From contig NZ_JAJEPW010000008.1 in NCBI RefSeq assembly GCF_020687045.1, positions 14,820 through 78,819 on the forward strand: a stretch of DNA of 64,000 bases. Direction: 5' to 3'. This DNA is from Vescimonas cirricatena (GTDB taxonomy: Bacteria; Bacillota; Clostridia; Oscillospirales; Oscillospiraceae). Position numbers and translations under genes: made by a program. This document shows positions 51,756 through 61,022 of the stretch, in pieces. Under the pieces are notes generated by a model. The model searched no databases. It was not told where the DNA came from and saw nothing but the letters and a program-made list of their open reading frames with translations. Within the stretch, counting starts at the first letter, position 1. Each line of letters opens with the position of its first letter.

Positions 51756-52541
51756 GTGAATGTAATCGACTTTATTCCACATTTGGAAATTCAAGTAGCA
51801 GAGCACTGTAACTTAAATTGCGCTTCCTGTACTCACTTTTCTCCTCTTGCAAAGGAATCCTACATAGCAAAAGAAGATTTTTCGTCTCAGCTAAAAAGAG
51901 CAAATCTAATATTTAATGGACATTGTAAATCTCTTAAAATTATGGGTGGAGAACCGCTACTCCATCCGGAAATTGCGGAGCTTCAGTGCCTCGCCCGTAA
52001 AGCAATGCCCGAAATAAAAATAACGCTTCAAACTAATGGTATTCTTCTTACCGGTATGTCCGAAGAGTTTTGGAACTCCTGCAGAAATAATGATATTTTT
52101 GTTCGTGTAACAAGATATCCTATAAAGCTCAATGAGGATGAGATCAAACGCTTGGCACAACAGTACAATGTTAATTTGAAATTTCATCCTGAAGAAACAA
52201 TCAAGTCTTTCAATCTCTACCCCTTGAGTATTGACGGACAAGGTGACTCTGAGAACAACCTGGCTAACTGCAAAATGAAGCTTCGTTATGTACTTATTAA
52301 AAACGGAAGGCTTTTCCCATGCCCCATCGCTGGAAACGCCGAACACTTTAACATAACTTTCAATCAACAATTGGGATGTTGCGAGCAAGACAGCATTTCC
52401 TTGGATGATGTACATTCTTTTGAAGATTATGCTCACTTTGCCACTCGGCCTCTCGCATTTTGTAAACATTGCCTTCCCAACCAATATCGTCGAGATATTG
52501 GCTGGACACACTCGAAGAAAGCTATTTCTGAATGGACATGA
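51756..52541 (+). CDS. Second radical SAM protein
   Basis: 261 residues, GTG start with aggagg at 51744. The motif CNLNCASC gives Cys at 18, 22 and 25, exactly the positions in the first radical SAM protein of the cluster. A GGEPLLHP segment follows. The C-terminal part contains CCEQDSISLDDV and a Cys near LAFCKHCLP, perhaps for one auxiliary cluster. The FSPLAKES context is seen in radical SAM proteins of polysaccharide clusters. The substrate is unknown. Its gene lies 4 bp before the HAD-type gene. Confidence 0.85.
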   Translation: MNVIDFIPHLEIQVAEHCNLNCASCTHFSPLAKESYIAKEDFSSQLKRANLIFNGHCKSLKIMGGEPLLHPEIAELQCLARKAMPEIKITLQTNGILLTGMSEEFWNSCRNNDIFVRVTRYPIKLNEDEIKRLAQQYNVNLKFHPEETIKSFNLYPLSIDGQGDSENNLANCKMKLRYVLIKNGRLFPCPIAGNAEHFNITFNQQLGCCEQDSISLDDVHSFEDYAHFATRPLAFCKHCLPNQYRRDIGWTHSKKAISEWT

Positions 52542-52545
52542 GAAT

Positions 52546-54360
52546 ATGGATGATATCATCAATGCGGTCAAAAAACAAATCTCAAGTAAAACCGTAAAAA
52601 TTGTAAGTTTTGACTTATTTGACACCTTGGTATGCAGACCTGTCCTGCATACCAAGGATATGTTACGTCTTTTTGCTAGACGCATCAAACTAGATTATCA
52701 TATTGATATTGAGCATGAACGCCTCAATGCACCGACTATCCTAGACAATCCTTTTCTGTCTTTATCTGAAATTTGGGAGTATGTTGTCAAAAAGAAGGGA
52801 CTTTCAAGTTATTTGGCGAAGGAATTTGCTAAAAAAGAATTCGAATTTGATCTTGCCTATATTACACAAAAATCAGTCGGGAAAATATTATTTGAATACA
52901 CAAAAAGCATCAGAAAGCCGATTATTGTCATCAGTGATATGTACTACTCAGCTTCTCAGTTGCTAAAAATTCTTGAGAAGTGCGGATATACCAAGATTTC
53001 AACTATCTTAGTTTCGTGTGAGCAAAAAGCCGTGAAGCGAACAGGAGCCCTTTTTCAAGTAATGCTTAACCAGACACCATCGGTACCAAATAGTTATTAC
53101 CTACATATTGGAGATAGCATAAAGAATGATTACTCGCCGGCAATTTTGCTTGGGATGAAAGCTGTCCATATTCCAAGCAATCGGGACTTGATAATTAACC
53201 AATACGGGGGAAAGGAAACACTCTCCCTATTCGGTAATTCTCTGTATGAAAGTTTCATTTACGGAACAGCTATCAACTTCCTATGTTCTGGTACTCACAT
53301 TGCGTTTTCTTTGGAATTTTTTGCACATATGCTCCTATATCCAATGTTATTGCACATAGGACTATTTCTCTTAAACAACAAGGATATTCAGCAAAACTCA
53401 ACATATCAATCCATTTATTTTGCCTCACGGGACGGCTTCCTCATGAAGCAAGCCTATGACCAATTAAAACAATTTTTCCCTGTTTCACTTCCATCTGAGT
53501 ATCTGCTTACCTCCAGAGCTGCATGTAATATTTTGCAGGAAAGTGATTGTTGGGGGCGATTGGATGCCACCTATCTTCCGGAAGAAGGGACTCTTTCCGA
53601 TTACATCAACATCACTGTTGTTGATAAAGCCTTAAAACAACAGATTCAATCAGAACTATCACCCCTGCATCTTAAACAATTGATAAAAGGGCAACGCCAG
53701 ATATGCGAACAAATTCTATGCAATTATTCTGCCTCGCTGCAAGCAGATTTCACGGCTAAAAAGGAGGCCACAGAAAAGTACTATTATTCTAAAATTGAAA
53801 CTTCGGAGAGAATGTTACTGGTAGATTGTGGTTTCAACGGGACAATTGCTGCTATGTTAACAGAGGGATTTCAAGGGACTTGCAAATTCGACAAGGTATA
53901 TTTATGGGATAACAAGCGGAATAACAGAAAGGACTTATCGTTGGGAACACGAACGTTTGCTGTTTTTAGCAAGAAAAAGGGACACTGCCTTGCTCCAATG
54001 GTTGAGACCTTTTTTTCTGAATGTGGTGGAAGCTGCATTGGATTTACGGAAGGTTCCAATAAGAAAATTGTCCCACTTTTTGAATCTGAATGGTACCCTC
54101 AGTCTATGTTTGCCGACATCTCTCTTGTTCAAAATGTTGCGCTTAGAGATGTGAATGAGGTTTGTAGGACATTTTCAGATCTCATCTCACTTTTGGAATT
54201 ATCCCCGTTAGATAGTATTATGGATCTTATGCAATTGTATTTTGCAGATTACAATAATGCATCTACCATTTTCAAAAATATAAGATTTAAGGAAACTTAC
54301 TCTCATCTTATATCTAAGGAATCATTAGCTTCTATGATGATTCGTAAAAATAGGACATAG
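52546..54360 (+). CDS. HAD-superfamily (COG5610-like) protein
   Basis: About 604 residues from ATG 52546, chosen because the open frame before it lies within the radical SAM gene. N-terminal HAD domain (about 15-230): SFDLFDTLVC with nucleophile Asp23 and Asp26, the VISDMYYSASQL motif, and the Lys and HIGDSIKNDY motifs. The C-terminal half (about 300-604; IYFASRDGFLMKQAYDQLKQ, LLTSRAACNIL, LLVDCGFNGT) is the conserved companion of COG5610. Proteins of this kind are common in capsule and surface-glycan clusters, with no confirmed reaction. It is next to a glycosyltransferase gene. Confidence 0.8.
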   Translation: MDDIINAVKKQISSKTVKIVSFDLFDTLVCRPVLHTKDMLRLFARRIKLDYHIDIEHERLNAPTILDNPFLSLSEIWEYVVKKKGLSSYLAKEFAKKEFEFDLAYITQKSVGKILFEYTKSIRKPIIVISDMYYSASQLLKILEKCGYTKISTILVSCEQKAVKRTGALFQVMLNQTPSVPNSYYLHIGDSIKNDYSPAILLGMKAVHIPSNRDLIINQYGGKETLSLFGNSLYESFIYGTAINFLCSGTHIAFSLEFFAHMLLYPMLLHIGLFLLNNKDIQQNSTYQSIYFASRDGFLMKQAYDQLKQFFPVSLPSEYLLTSRAACNILQESDCWGRLDATYLPEEGTLSDYINITVVDKALKQQIQSELSPLHLKQLIKGQRQICEQILCNYSASLQADFTAKKEATEKYYYSKIETSERMLLVDCGFNGTIAAMLTEGFQGTCKFDKVYLWDNKRNNRKDLSLGTRTFAVFSKKKGHCLAPMVETFFSECGGSCIGFTEGSNKKIVPLFESEWYPQSMFADISLVQNVALRDVNEVCRTFSDLISLLELSPLDSIMDLMQLYFADYNNASTIFKNIRFKETYSHLISKESLASMMIRKNRT

Positions 54361-54398
54361 CAGCGCCGATAACCGTCGCACAGAAAGGAGACTGTAAT

Positions 54399-55517
54399 AT
54401 GATTAGAGTTCTTCATTCGGTCAGCTATATGCACCGTGCCGGTGTTGAAACTTTTTTAATGAACTACTATCGCCATATCGACCGTACTGTTGTTCAGTTT
54501 GATTTTCTATGCAACAAAAAACTCTCTGGCGACTATGACGAAGAGATTCAGAGGCTAGGTGGACGCATCTTTTATCGCCCTGGATCTGACCTTTTGTGTG
54601 AGCAAGACTATGTGTCTTTTTGGGAAGATTTCCTAAAAGTCCATCCAGAGATTTCAATTATCCATACTCATAATGGGGCTAAACAATATTATCCTCTGCA
54701 GGGAGCTATGAAAGCAGGATTCCCAATCAGAATAGCTCACGCTCATAGCACAGGATTTGTTCCAGACGATAAGCACGAGCATCGCTTGGCTCTTATAAAA
54801 CTCCTACCTCAGACAGCAACACACTATTTTGGCTGTAGTGATATGGCTGGCAGATTTTTCTTCGGGGACGACTGCTGGGGGGAAAAAGGTACTTTGATTC
54901 GAAATGCAATTCCTTCTGCTGCTTTTGTATGGAATCCCTCAATTCGGCGGCACATGCGAGCAAAACTTAATATTGAAGGATGTTTTGTAATAGGCCATGT
55001 TGGGCGATTTCAGGAACAAAAAAATCATTTGCGATTACTAGAAATTTTCAAGGAAGTACATGATAAAAAGCGCAATGCGAAGTTACTTCTCATTGGAAAC
55101 GGGAAACTTTTGCCAACAATTATAAATAGAGTCGGCGAACTAGGAATATCTGATGCGGTTCTTTTAGTTGGAGAGCAAGCCAATATGCCTTATTGGTATC
55201 AGGCAATGGATGTGTTTGTAATGCCGTCGTTGTTTGAAGGACTTACCCTTTCGGGTGTTGAAGCGCAAGCTGCTGGCCTACCGTGTGTGTTCTCAGATGC
55301 TGTATCTCGTGAAACCCAAATGACTGACCCTGTACAGTTCATCTCATTAGAGGACTCAAATGCACATTGGGCCGAAACAATTCTCAAATATGTAACATAC
55401 CCACGGATAGATACTAGTGCCCTTATAGAGAAGGCTGGCTATAATATTTTTATTGAAGCCAAGCGACTTCAAACAATATATTTGAATTTATTATCCCAAA
55501 ACGATAAGGAAAACTGA
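54399..55517 (+). CDS. GT4 family glycosyltransferase
   Basis: 372 residues, GT-B fold. The N-terminal Rossmann domain starts IRVLHSVSYMHRAGVETFLM. The C-terminal donor-binding domain has IGHVGRFQEQKNHLRLLEIF, LLIGNGKLLPTI and the EX7E-type signature in FEGLTLSGVEAQAAGLPCV. Retaining GT4 enzymes use nucleotide sugars; donor and acceptor are not predictable. Similarity with capsule-type glycosyltransferases and the neighbour HAD-COG5610 gene suggests that a cluster product carries a sugar. The gene starts with site aaaggag. Confidence 0.9.
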   Translation: MIRVLHSVSYMHRAGVETFLMNYYRHIDRTVVQFDFLCNKKLSGDYDEEIQRLGGRIFYRPGSDLLCEQDYVSFWEDFLKVHPEISIIHTHNGAKQYYPLQGAMKAGFPIRIAHAHSTGFVPDDKHEHRLALIKLLPQTATHYFGCSDMAGRFFFGDDCWGEKGTLIRNAIPSAAFVWNPSIRRHMRAKLNIEGCFVIGHVGRFQEQKNHLRLLEIFKEVHDKKRNAKLLLIGNGKLLPTIINRVGELGISDAVLLVGEQANMPYWYQAMDVFVMPSLFEGLTLSGVEAQAAGLPCVFSDAVSRETQMTDPVQFISLEDSNAHWAETILKYVTYPRIDTSALIEKAGYNIFIEAKRLQTIYLNLLSQNDKEN

Positions 55518-55520
55518 ATC

Positions 55521-56495
55521 ATGGAAAATAAGACACCTTACTTGAAAATTCATCACAAGTTAGAATGCTCATTTATTAATTTTTTTGAAAGCAAAGGGTA
55601 TCAAAGGCTCGCTCCAGTGCCAATTTCTTCCCATGTAGATCGTTCCGTTTATTTGATCAATTCGGCAACAAACTTATTTAAACCATATTTTTCTTCAAAT
55701 CACTGCGTATTTGCTATTCAGCACTGTATGCGCACTCAAACGCTTTCTGACTACTACAATGAGGAACGAGAATCTCAGTACCCAACAACATTTGATTCAT
55801 ACGGAGCTTTCGTTCCTGCAAGTCTGCTTTGCAAAATACTCAAAGATACCATTGAATTATTCTCATCAATTGGTTTTGAATTTTTAAAAATGCGAATGCG
55901 TATTTCTTGCAATGATATTACTTTACTGTCAGCGGTCTCTCAAAGTCTCCCCTCAATACGTGTGGAGTTGGATGAAAGATCAGAAAAGTATGACCACAAG
56001 TATGGTAACGGCATTACTGGAAGAGCAATCAAATTGGATTACTATCAAGAGTGGCAGAAAAAGCATAAAAATTTATGTTATTTTATCTTAATTTATCTAG
56101 GAAGTTCTCCTGTTGGAGTAGAGTTGGCCACATCAGATCAGTTAATCATAATGCGCTTTCAAAACAAAAAGTATGGAATCTCTGTTTCAAAGATTGCAGA
56201 CATATTACCCATGTCTGCTTTTGGAGAGCGAAGGTTCGCTGATAGTGTGGTTGGCGCAGCACACCTTCTTTACGAAGGGCTAAAACCTAATTCATCTACA
56301 ACTAACGGACGAACATTAAAAAAATATATAGCGGCACTTCAGTATTTTAGCAAACTTTTAGGGCATTCAGAAAATGAAGTGATCTCTATAGTGTTGAAAT
56401 ATATTACGATGGAATATGGAGAGGTTCCTGAATATAAAAAATTGTACATTTCGGAGCTTTTAGCAAAATGGATTGCAGTGTATCGTGCTAAGTGA
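55521..56495 (+). CDS. Stand-alone alanyl-tRNA-synthetase-like catalytic domain
   Basis: 324 residues, ATG 3 bp after the glycosyltransferase stop. The first 120 residues follow the class II AlaRS core: INFFESKGYQRLAPVPISSH, motif 1-2 region NLFKPYF, AIQHCMRTQ, and later a DSVVGAAHLLYEGLKPN, NGRTLKKYIAALQYFSK segment like the AlaRS tRNA-binding helices. The editing and C-Ala domains are absent. It may use a tRNA or a free amino acid in biosynthesis of the cluster's product. Aminoacylation partners such as a ligase are not evident. Real AlaRS residues for ATP binding are only partly preserved. Confidence 0.75.
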   Translation: MENKTPYLKIHHKLECSFINFFESKGYQRLAPVPISSHVDRSVYLINSATNLFKPYFSSNHCVFAIQHCMRTQTLSDYYNEERESQYPTTFDSYGAFVPASLLCKILKDTIELFSSIGFEFLKMRMRISCNDITLLSAVSQSLPSIRVELDERSEKYDHKYGNGITGRAIKLDYYQEWQKKHKNLCYFILIYLGSSPVGVELATSDQLIIMRFQNKKYGISVSKIADILPMSAFGERRFADSVVGAAHLLYEGLKPNSSTTNGRTLKKYIAALQYFSKLLGHSENEVISIVLKYITMEYGEVPEYKKLYISELLAKWIAVYRAK

Positions 56496-56717
56496 AAGGA
56501 GACATACTTGGCAAGCAGTGTAAACCTGTACAGGTTCACTCATTTTCTCGATTTTCCCTTCGGTACAATCTTCGCAAATTTGCTTGTTGGGGAAGCATCC
56601 CCAATCCCCTTTGATCATCATCTGCCGATGATGACTACACGATTTTCAATCGTTTCCAAAAAGAACAGTAGAATAAAATTTTCCCATGGTTGAAAGCGCC
56701 GAAGTCGAAAAGCAAAA

Positions 56718-56762
56718 AAGCAGCCACGATCGCACCTTTTGGGGGAGTGCAGACCGTGGCTA
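56718..56762 (-). terminator. Minus-strand terminator after the relaxase gene
   Basis: On the minus strand AGCCACGG ... CGTGGCT forms a stem followed by GCTTTTTTGC. It lies just past the relaxase stop. The rest of the 56496-56768 gap contains no convincing gene. Confidence 0.75.
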
Positions 56763-56768
56763 TTTGCT

Positions 56769-58187
56769 TTAACGGAAGTTCTTCTTTTCTTCCTTCTCTT
56801 GTTCTTTTTCCTGCTCTTTCTGTCGGTCGATATTCAGAATCGTTTCAACCGTCCGCTTGGCAATCAGCAATTCTTCTTTCTCTTTTCTGATCTGACGATA
56901 CTCAGCGTAGTCTTGCTTTTTCTGGACTGCCAGCTGATGAAACTCCTCATACAACGATTGCATGGAGGGGAGCTTTGTAATCTGCAATTCATCAAAGGCT
57001 TGCTTCGCCGCTTTATGAATTGTGATTTCCTGACGGTGTTCCTCAAAGAACTTTTTACTATATCCAGACTTGCGGTACTCGATATAGATTTGCCTTGTGT
57101 TGCGATAATTTTTGATGTGCTGCTGCAACGCCTGAACCTCAACCATTCGCTTCTCTGCGGCCTTGATAGAATCAGAAAGCGCATCGAACTGGGCAGACAG
57201 CTTTTCAATATGAGCAGTCAAATCATCGTAGTTGCCCAGACCTTTTTCTTTCAGAAGAATGACGGTACGGGCAGCTTCTTTTCGGTTGAACTTCTTCGCC
57301 CACTTTTCATAACCGACCGTCTTACCCTCGGCCATCTTTGCCTGAATATCAATCAGCATCTGGAACTGCTTCGGGGCAGGAGCCTTGGCAGAGCTGCCTT
57401 TTGATTTGTGCAGGTTCTTACCGGAGATAACTGCTTGAATTTCCTCTTTGCTATATCTTTCGCCCAGGGAACGCAGCCGAATGAAACGCTTCTGATTCTC
57501 GCCCTTGAATTCAGGCTGCTTTCCATCCTTGAACTCAAATCCCTTGTCAGCCAGAGCCTGAACAAAGCCATCAAAGCTCTTTGGTTTCTGCTTCAGCACC
57601 GCATCAATCGCATCACATAATTCGTCACGCTGGGTACGCTTCTTGGGATAAACGGTTCTTTTCTGACGCTCCCGATACGGCTTCGGTGTAATAATGGACA
57701 GCCCATGTTCCAAGCAAACCATATCGCTGAGTCTTTGCATCGCCAGACCGGAAAGAAAGAAGTTTTTGAATTTCCGTGTGGCATCCAGCGAGGTGGAATT
57801 ATAAATGATATGGTTGTGAATGTGGGATTTGTCGATGTGGGTCGCAACGATGAAAGCGTGTTTTCCCTTTGTCCATCGCATCGCTGTTTCATAGCCGACT
57901 TGGTTCGCTTCTTCTGGGGTGATTTCTCCCGGCTTAAAGGACTGGCGTATCTGGTATGCGATGATATTGTTCTTCTGCTGTCTGCCGGTAATATGCTGAT
58001 ACTGCCGTTTGGAAAGCAGAAATTCCTCGTCTGCTGTCTTTGGATCACACTCATAGGAACTGATAAATTCGCCATCATTGGTTTTTGCGGCATTTTGTGA
58101 GTAGTCGGTTCTGTCTGCCAAACATTGAGCGACCGTCTTTCCTTTATTCACATGGAGCGCAATCAATCTTGTTGCTGCCATTCCCAT
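56769..58187 (-). CDS. MobA/VirD2-type relaxase
   Basis: 472 residues. The start is ATG at 58187 (site ggaagg); ATG 58181 is an alternative. The HUH relaxase motif is HIDKSHIHNHIIYN (about 115-128), with candidate catalytic Tyr in the N-terminal RTDYSQ segment. The C-terminal half is a long Lys/Glu-rich helical region. Relaxases nick oriT and lead single-stranded DNA to the secretion channel. The gene is full length, so the element may still be mobilised by the secretion system of another ICE, although its own is deleted. Confidence 0.9.
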   Translation of the reverse strand: MGMAATRLIALHVNKGKTVAQCLADRTDYSQNAAKTNDGEFISSYECDPKTADEEFLLSKRQYQHITGRQQKNNIIAYQIRQSFKPGEITPEEANQVGYETAMRWTKGKHAFIVATHIDKSHIHNHIIYNSTSLDATRKFKNFFLSGLAMQRLSDMVCLEHGLSIITPKPYRERQKRTVYPKKRTQRDELCDAIDAVLKQKPKSFDGFVQALADKGFEFKDGKQPEFKGENQKRFIRLRSLGERYSKEEIQAVISGKNLHKSKGSSAKAPAPKQFQMLIDIQAKMAEGKTVGYEKWAKKFNRKEAARTVILLKEKGLGNYDDLTAHIEKLSAQFDALSDSIKAAEKRMVEVQALQQHIKNYRNTRQIYIEYRKSGYSKKFFEEHRQEITIHKAAKQAFDELQITKLPSMQSLYEEFHQLAVQKKQDYAEYRQIRKEKEELLIAKRTVETILNIDRQKEQEKEQEKEEKKNFR

Positions 58188-58243
58188 CACTTCCTTCCCA
58201 AAAAGAAAAAGCCACCCGAAGGTGACTTTCCTCTAATAATTTC

Positions 58244-58528
58244 TCACGACCTGATAAATGCTCCCAGACTTTCTACTATATTCTCGGCTTTCATAACAGC
58301 CCAGACGAGCAGGAACACCGCTGCTATTGTCGCAATTCCAAGAACCACAAGAATAAGCAAGGACTGCCACAAAGCCTTTACAATGCAGTAAATCGCAGAG
58401 CCGCCAATAACCAAAAGCAGTATGCCAATCACATAGGACACAACATTTGTAAGCAGATTCCCAAGAATACAAATCACTTTTACAACGAACAGCACCGGCA
58501 GTGCTAATATCTTCAATACCAGCTTCAT
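58244..58528 (-). CDS. Small ICE membrane protein (CD1845 type)
   Basis: 94 residues, almost entirely hydrophobic with two or three transmembrane helices (about 5-27, 33-50 and 58-80). In Tn1549-like elements a protein of this kind sits between the cell-wall hydrolase genes and the relaxase, as here relative to the relaxase. Function in conjugation is unknown. Confidence 0.7.
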   Translation of the reverse strand: MKLVLKILALPVLFVVKVICILGNLLTNVVSYVIGILLLVIGGSAIYCIVKALWQSLLILVVLGIATIAAVFLLVWAVMKAENIVESLGAFIRS

Positions 58529-58584
58529 AGGATCAACCCCTCCTAACTATATTGTACAAGGGTATCTGCTGTAACGCAACGATG

Positions 58585-58938
58585 TCAACCATTGGGCATG
58601 ACTCTATACCAAGAAGAATGGGCACAAGGACTATAGTTGTCCGTCTGATAAGGGCGAACCTTGGGACGAACGAATTTAGTCTGAATGAAGTGTTCTACAA
58701 CCACTTCCAACGGCTGACCATCCTTTTCATACATTGCCAGAAAGAACAACGGCAACATGACGATCATCATGGACAGTGCTGCAAGGCTCACATTTCCGGT
58801 TGCTTTGACCAGAAAGAAAATCGGCACTCCGATGAGCGCCGCCGCACCAAAGCAAAGTAACTGCCTTTTCGTCAGATTAAAGAACACTTTTGTTTTTACC
58901 CTCGTCAGGTCACGAGGTACGGGAATATACGCTGCCAA
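58585..58938 (-). CDS. PrgI family protein with altered C-terminus
   Basis: 117 residues. The N-terminal 95 are typical (YIPVPRDLTRVKTKVFFNLT, two membrane helices, PKVRPYQTDN). After RPYQTDN, family members continue with a tail of some 20 or more residues, whereas this one ends in SPCAHSSWYRVMPNG. No VirB4 gene follows on the minus strand; the next gene is the CD1845-type membrane protein. I infer that a deletion joined the prgI gene to the region beyond virB4 and the hydrolase gene. Confidence 0.8.
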   Translation of the reverse strand: MAAYIPVPRDLTRVKTKVFFNLTKRQLLCFGAAALIGVPIFFLVKATGNVSLAALSMMIVMLPLFFLAMYEKDGQPLEVVVEHFIQTKFVRPKVRPYQTDNYSPCAHSSWYRVMPNG

Positions 58939-58955
58939 CCAATTTCCTCCTTCCC

Positions 58956-59507
58956 TTAGTGAGCGCTGAATACACCCTTCGCAAGCGAACCGGTTTTAAA
59001 CAGGGTGAAGCACAAAAGGACGGTGTAGCCCATAACACCCCAGATAGAACCGATGATGTCATCACTGAATGCGATAGACTGAATCAGCACCGCATAAATG
59101 CCTACGCAGATCATAATCAAGAATCCCTGGAATCCGATTGCAAACAGTGAACGCAGATAATTCTGTCCGATATTGCTCTGCCCTCTGTTCCCAAAAGTGG
59201 AGAGAGGAATCGGGGCATCGCCACCTACGGCTTTCTGCAAATCCTCCAGCTCACAGCCGATCTGCACAGCCTGCGGATACATGAACGGCTTTACCAGCAA
59301 CACATTCATGGTATCTGCCTGTTCTTTCTGAACCTCCCGTTCCTCGGTCGTGCCGAACGCAACACCGGTGAAGTTTTCGGAGTCCAGAATGTACTCCGAA
59401 TTGTAATAAGCGGCTCTAACCTGTTCCTCTGCCGCATCGTGAGATTCTGCTTGCACCGTAACCGTTTTCTCCAAGGTTTCGGTAATCTTCACATCGTATT
59501 CTTTCAA
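58956..59507 (-). CDS. Fusion of a DpnD/PcfM-DUF3846 gene with a TrbL C-terminus
   Basis: 183 residues. Residues 1-60 (KEYDVKITETLEKTVTVQAE, SHDAAEEQVRAAYY) match the DpnD/PcfM small protein. Residues 67-97 (MNVLLVKPFMYPQAVQIGCE, LEDLQKAVGG) look like the start of DUF3846. From about 98 on the sequence (TFGNRGQSNIGQNYLRSLFA ... CFTLFKTGSLAKGVFSAH) is a membrane segment like the C-terminus of the TrbL/VirB6-type channel protein. This is a chimera made by an in-frame deletion that removed the intervening transfer genes. Confidence 0.75.
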   Translation of the reverse strand: MKEYDVKITETLEKTVTVQAESHDAAEEQVRAAYYNSEYILDSENFTGVAFGTTEEREVQKEQADTMNVLLVKPFMYPQAVQIGCELEDLQKAVGGDAPIPLSTFGNRGQSNIGQNYLRSLFAIGFQGFLIMICVGIYAVLIQSIAFSDDIIGSIWGVMGYTVLLCFTLFKTGSLAKGVFSAH

Positions 59508-59561
59508 GTTTCGATACCTCCGTTTCTTTGGAAATAAGAAAAGCGACCATCCATGTACCTG

Positions 59562-60089
59562 TTACAGTTCATAAATAGTCGCATCCGCATCGGCTAAAAG
59601 CTCGAACAAGCAAATATCGTCCAGTTCGCAAATCAGGGAACCCATGTCGAAAAAAATATTGTCCTCGCATTCCACCGTAGTAACTACGCTGCGGTGTTCG
59701 TTAAGACAAATGGCTTCTTCCTTGTCCATCGTAATCGTGGACATACAGGACACCACATAGAAGGTCATATCTTCTGCTAACCACAGCTCCTTGCTCTGAA
59801 TCGTGCGAACTTTTTCATTGCCGCTCGTATCTTCTACACAGGACAGAAGCCTCACGGCTCTACTGTTCAGAAGTACCGTTCCCTGATAGTCGATTCCATC
59901 GCCAGCAGAGGACAATACTCGGTACTCGCAAACCATCTCGGCATTTTTCTGGAACGACCTTGCCAGAAGCGTAGGAGAAATATCATCGAACTCCTCACTG
60001 TAATTTACGAGCATATCTACCATATAATCAGGATCGCAAAGGTCGTAGAGTTCTTCCAAAGCACCCTGAATGTTTTTGGGTGTAAACAT
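59562..60089 (-). CDS. ICE hypothetical protein
   Basis: 175 residues, acidic, no membrane segment (IQGALEELYDLCDPDYMVDM ... DDICLFELLADADATIYEL). It lies between ParB and the fused DUF3846 gene, where Tn1549-like elements carry an uncharacterised gene. No motif was recognised. It is 9 bp from parB, so it is co-transcribed with the replication and partition genes. Confidence 0.6.
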   Translation of the reverse strand: MFTPKNIQGALEELYDLCDPDYMVDMLVNYSEEFDDISPTLLARSFQKNAEMVCEYRVLSSAGDGIDYQGTVLLNSRAVRLLSCVEDTSGNEKVRTIQSKELWLAEDMTFYVVSCMSTITMDKEEAICLNEHRSVVTTVECEDNIFFDMGSLICELDDICLFELLADADATIYEL

Positions 60090-60098
60090 TTTTTCACC

Positions 60099-61022
60099 TT
60101 ACCTTTCCATAGATTTTTCTCTTTTTTTCTGCCACTGTTCCAAAAGCTGAATGATTTTATCCTCCATCTGCTTGTTGGTATAGGACTTCGGGAAGTATTT
60201 TCGCAACGAATCCGTTTTGAAGGTTACTCTGTCCAGCTCTCCCTTCTTGATCTCATTCATAATCTCGCACATCGCATCCAGCGTACACTCGCCCTCCTGT
60301 GCGAGCTTTTTAATTCGCTGTGCTTGCGAAAGGGAAGGAGCTGCTTGAGCATAATCCATTGCAGAAAGAAAATCCTTCTGTTCTTCACTTGCCAGATAGG
60401 AAAGCTCCACCGCAGGATTGAATTTGATCTGACCCGTATCCACCATATCCAGCAGTTCCGGAATCAGTTCGGTCAGACGGATATAGCGGCGAATGGTATC
60501 TTTACTTACACCCGCATCCTCTCCAACTTTCTCCACGGATAACTTCTGTGCAACTTGCGTAGAAGTTAAATCTGTCCGTTCACCCTGATGTTTAATCGCA
60601 TCCAACTTCATCTTGTAGGCAAATGCTCTTTCGCTCGGCAGGATACTCTCTCTCTGCAAATTCGCATCGACCATCAGAATAATGGCTGCATCATCGTCCA
60701 AGTCACGAACAATCGCAGGCATGGTTTCCTTACCCGCAAGCTCCGATGCCCGGTGCCGCCTGTGACCAGAAACGATTTCATAACCACCATCGGGGTCAGG
60801 ACGAACAATCGCAGGGGTGAGAACTCCGAAATCTCGGACGCTCTCCGCAGTTTTCATCATTTCTTCATCATCAACCACACGGAAGGGGTGTCCCTCGAAA
60901 GGGTGTAATTCAGAAAGCGGAATTTCCTGCACTCGCTCCTGCTGAGATTCGGCTCTGGATTGATCGGTGGAGAAAATATCATCGTACCCCTTCAAGCTGA
61001 TGTTTGCGCCTTTTCTCTGCAT
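60099..61022 (-). CDS. parB: ParB/RepB/Spo0J family partition protein
   Basis: 307 residues. The N-terminal ParB/Srx domain shows IPLSELHPFEGHPFRVVDDE, ILMVDANLQRESILPSERAF and the CTPase motif VSGHRRHRASELAG. A central helix-turn-helix (VEKVGEDAGVSKDTIRRYIR) follows, then a basic C-terminus. It overlaps the end of parA by 44 bp. ParB loads at parS sites and works with ParA to stabilise the element, probably in its extrachromosomal circular form. Confidence 0.93.
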   Translation of the reverse strand: MQRKGANISLKGYDDIFSTDQSRAESQQERVQEIPLSELHPFEGHPFRVVDDEEMMKTAESVRDFGVLTPAIVRPDPDGGYEIVSGHRRHRASELAGKETMPAIVRDLDDDAAIILMVDANLQRESILPSERAFAYKMKLDAIKHQGERTDLTSTQVAQKLSVEKVGEDAGVSKDTIRRYIRLTELIPELLDMVDTGQIKFNPAVELSYLASEEQKDFLSAMDYAQAAPSLSQAQRIKKLAQEGECTLDAMCEIMNEIKKGELDRVTFKTDSLRKYFPKSYTNKQMEDKIIQLLEQWQKKREKSMER

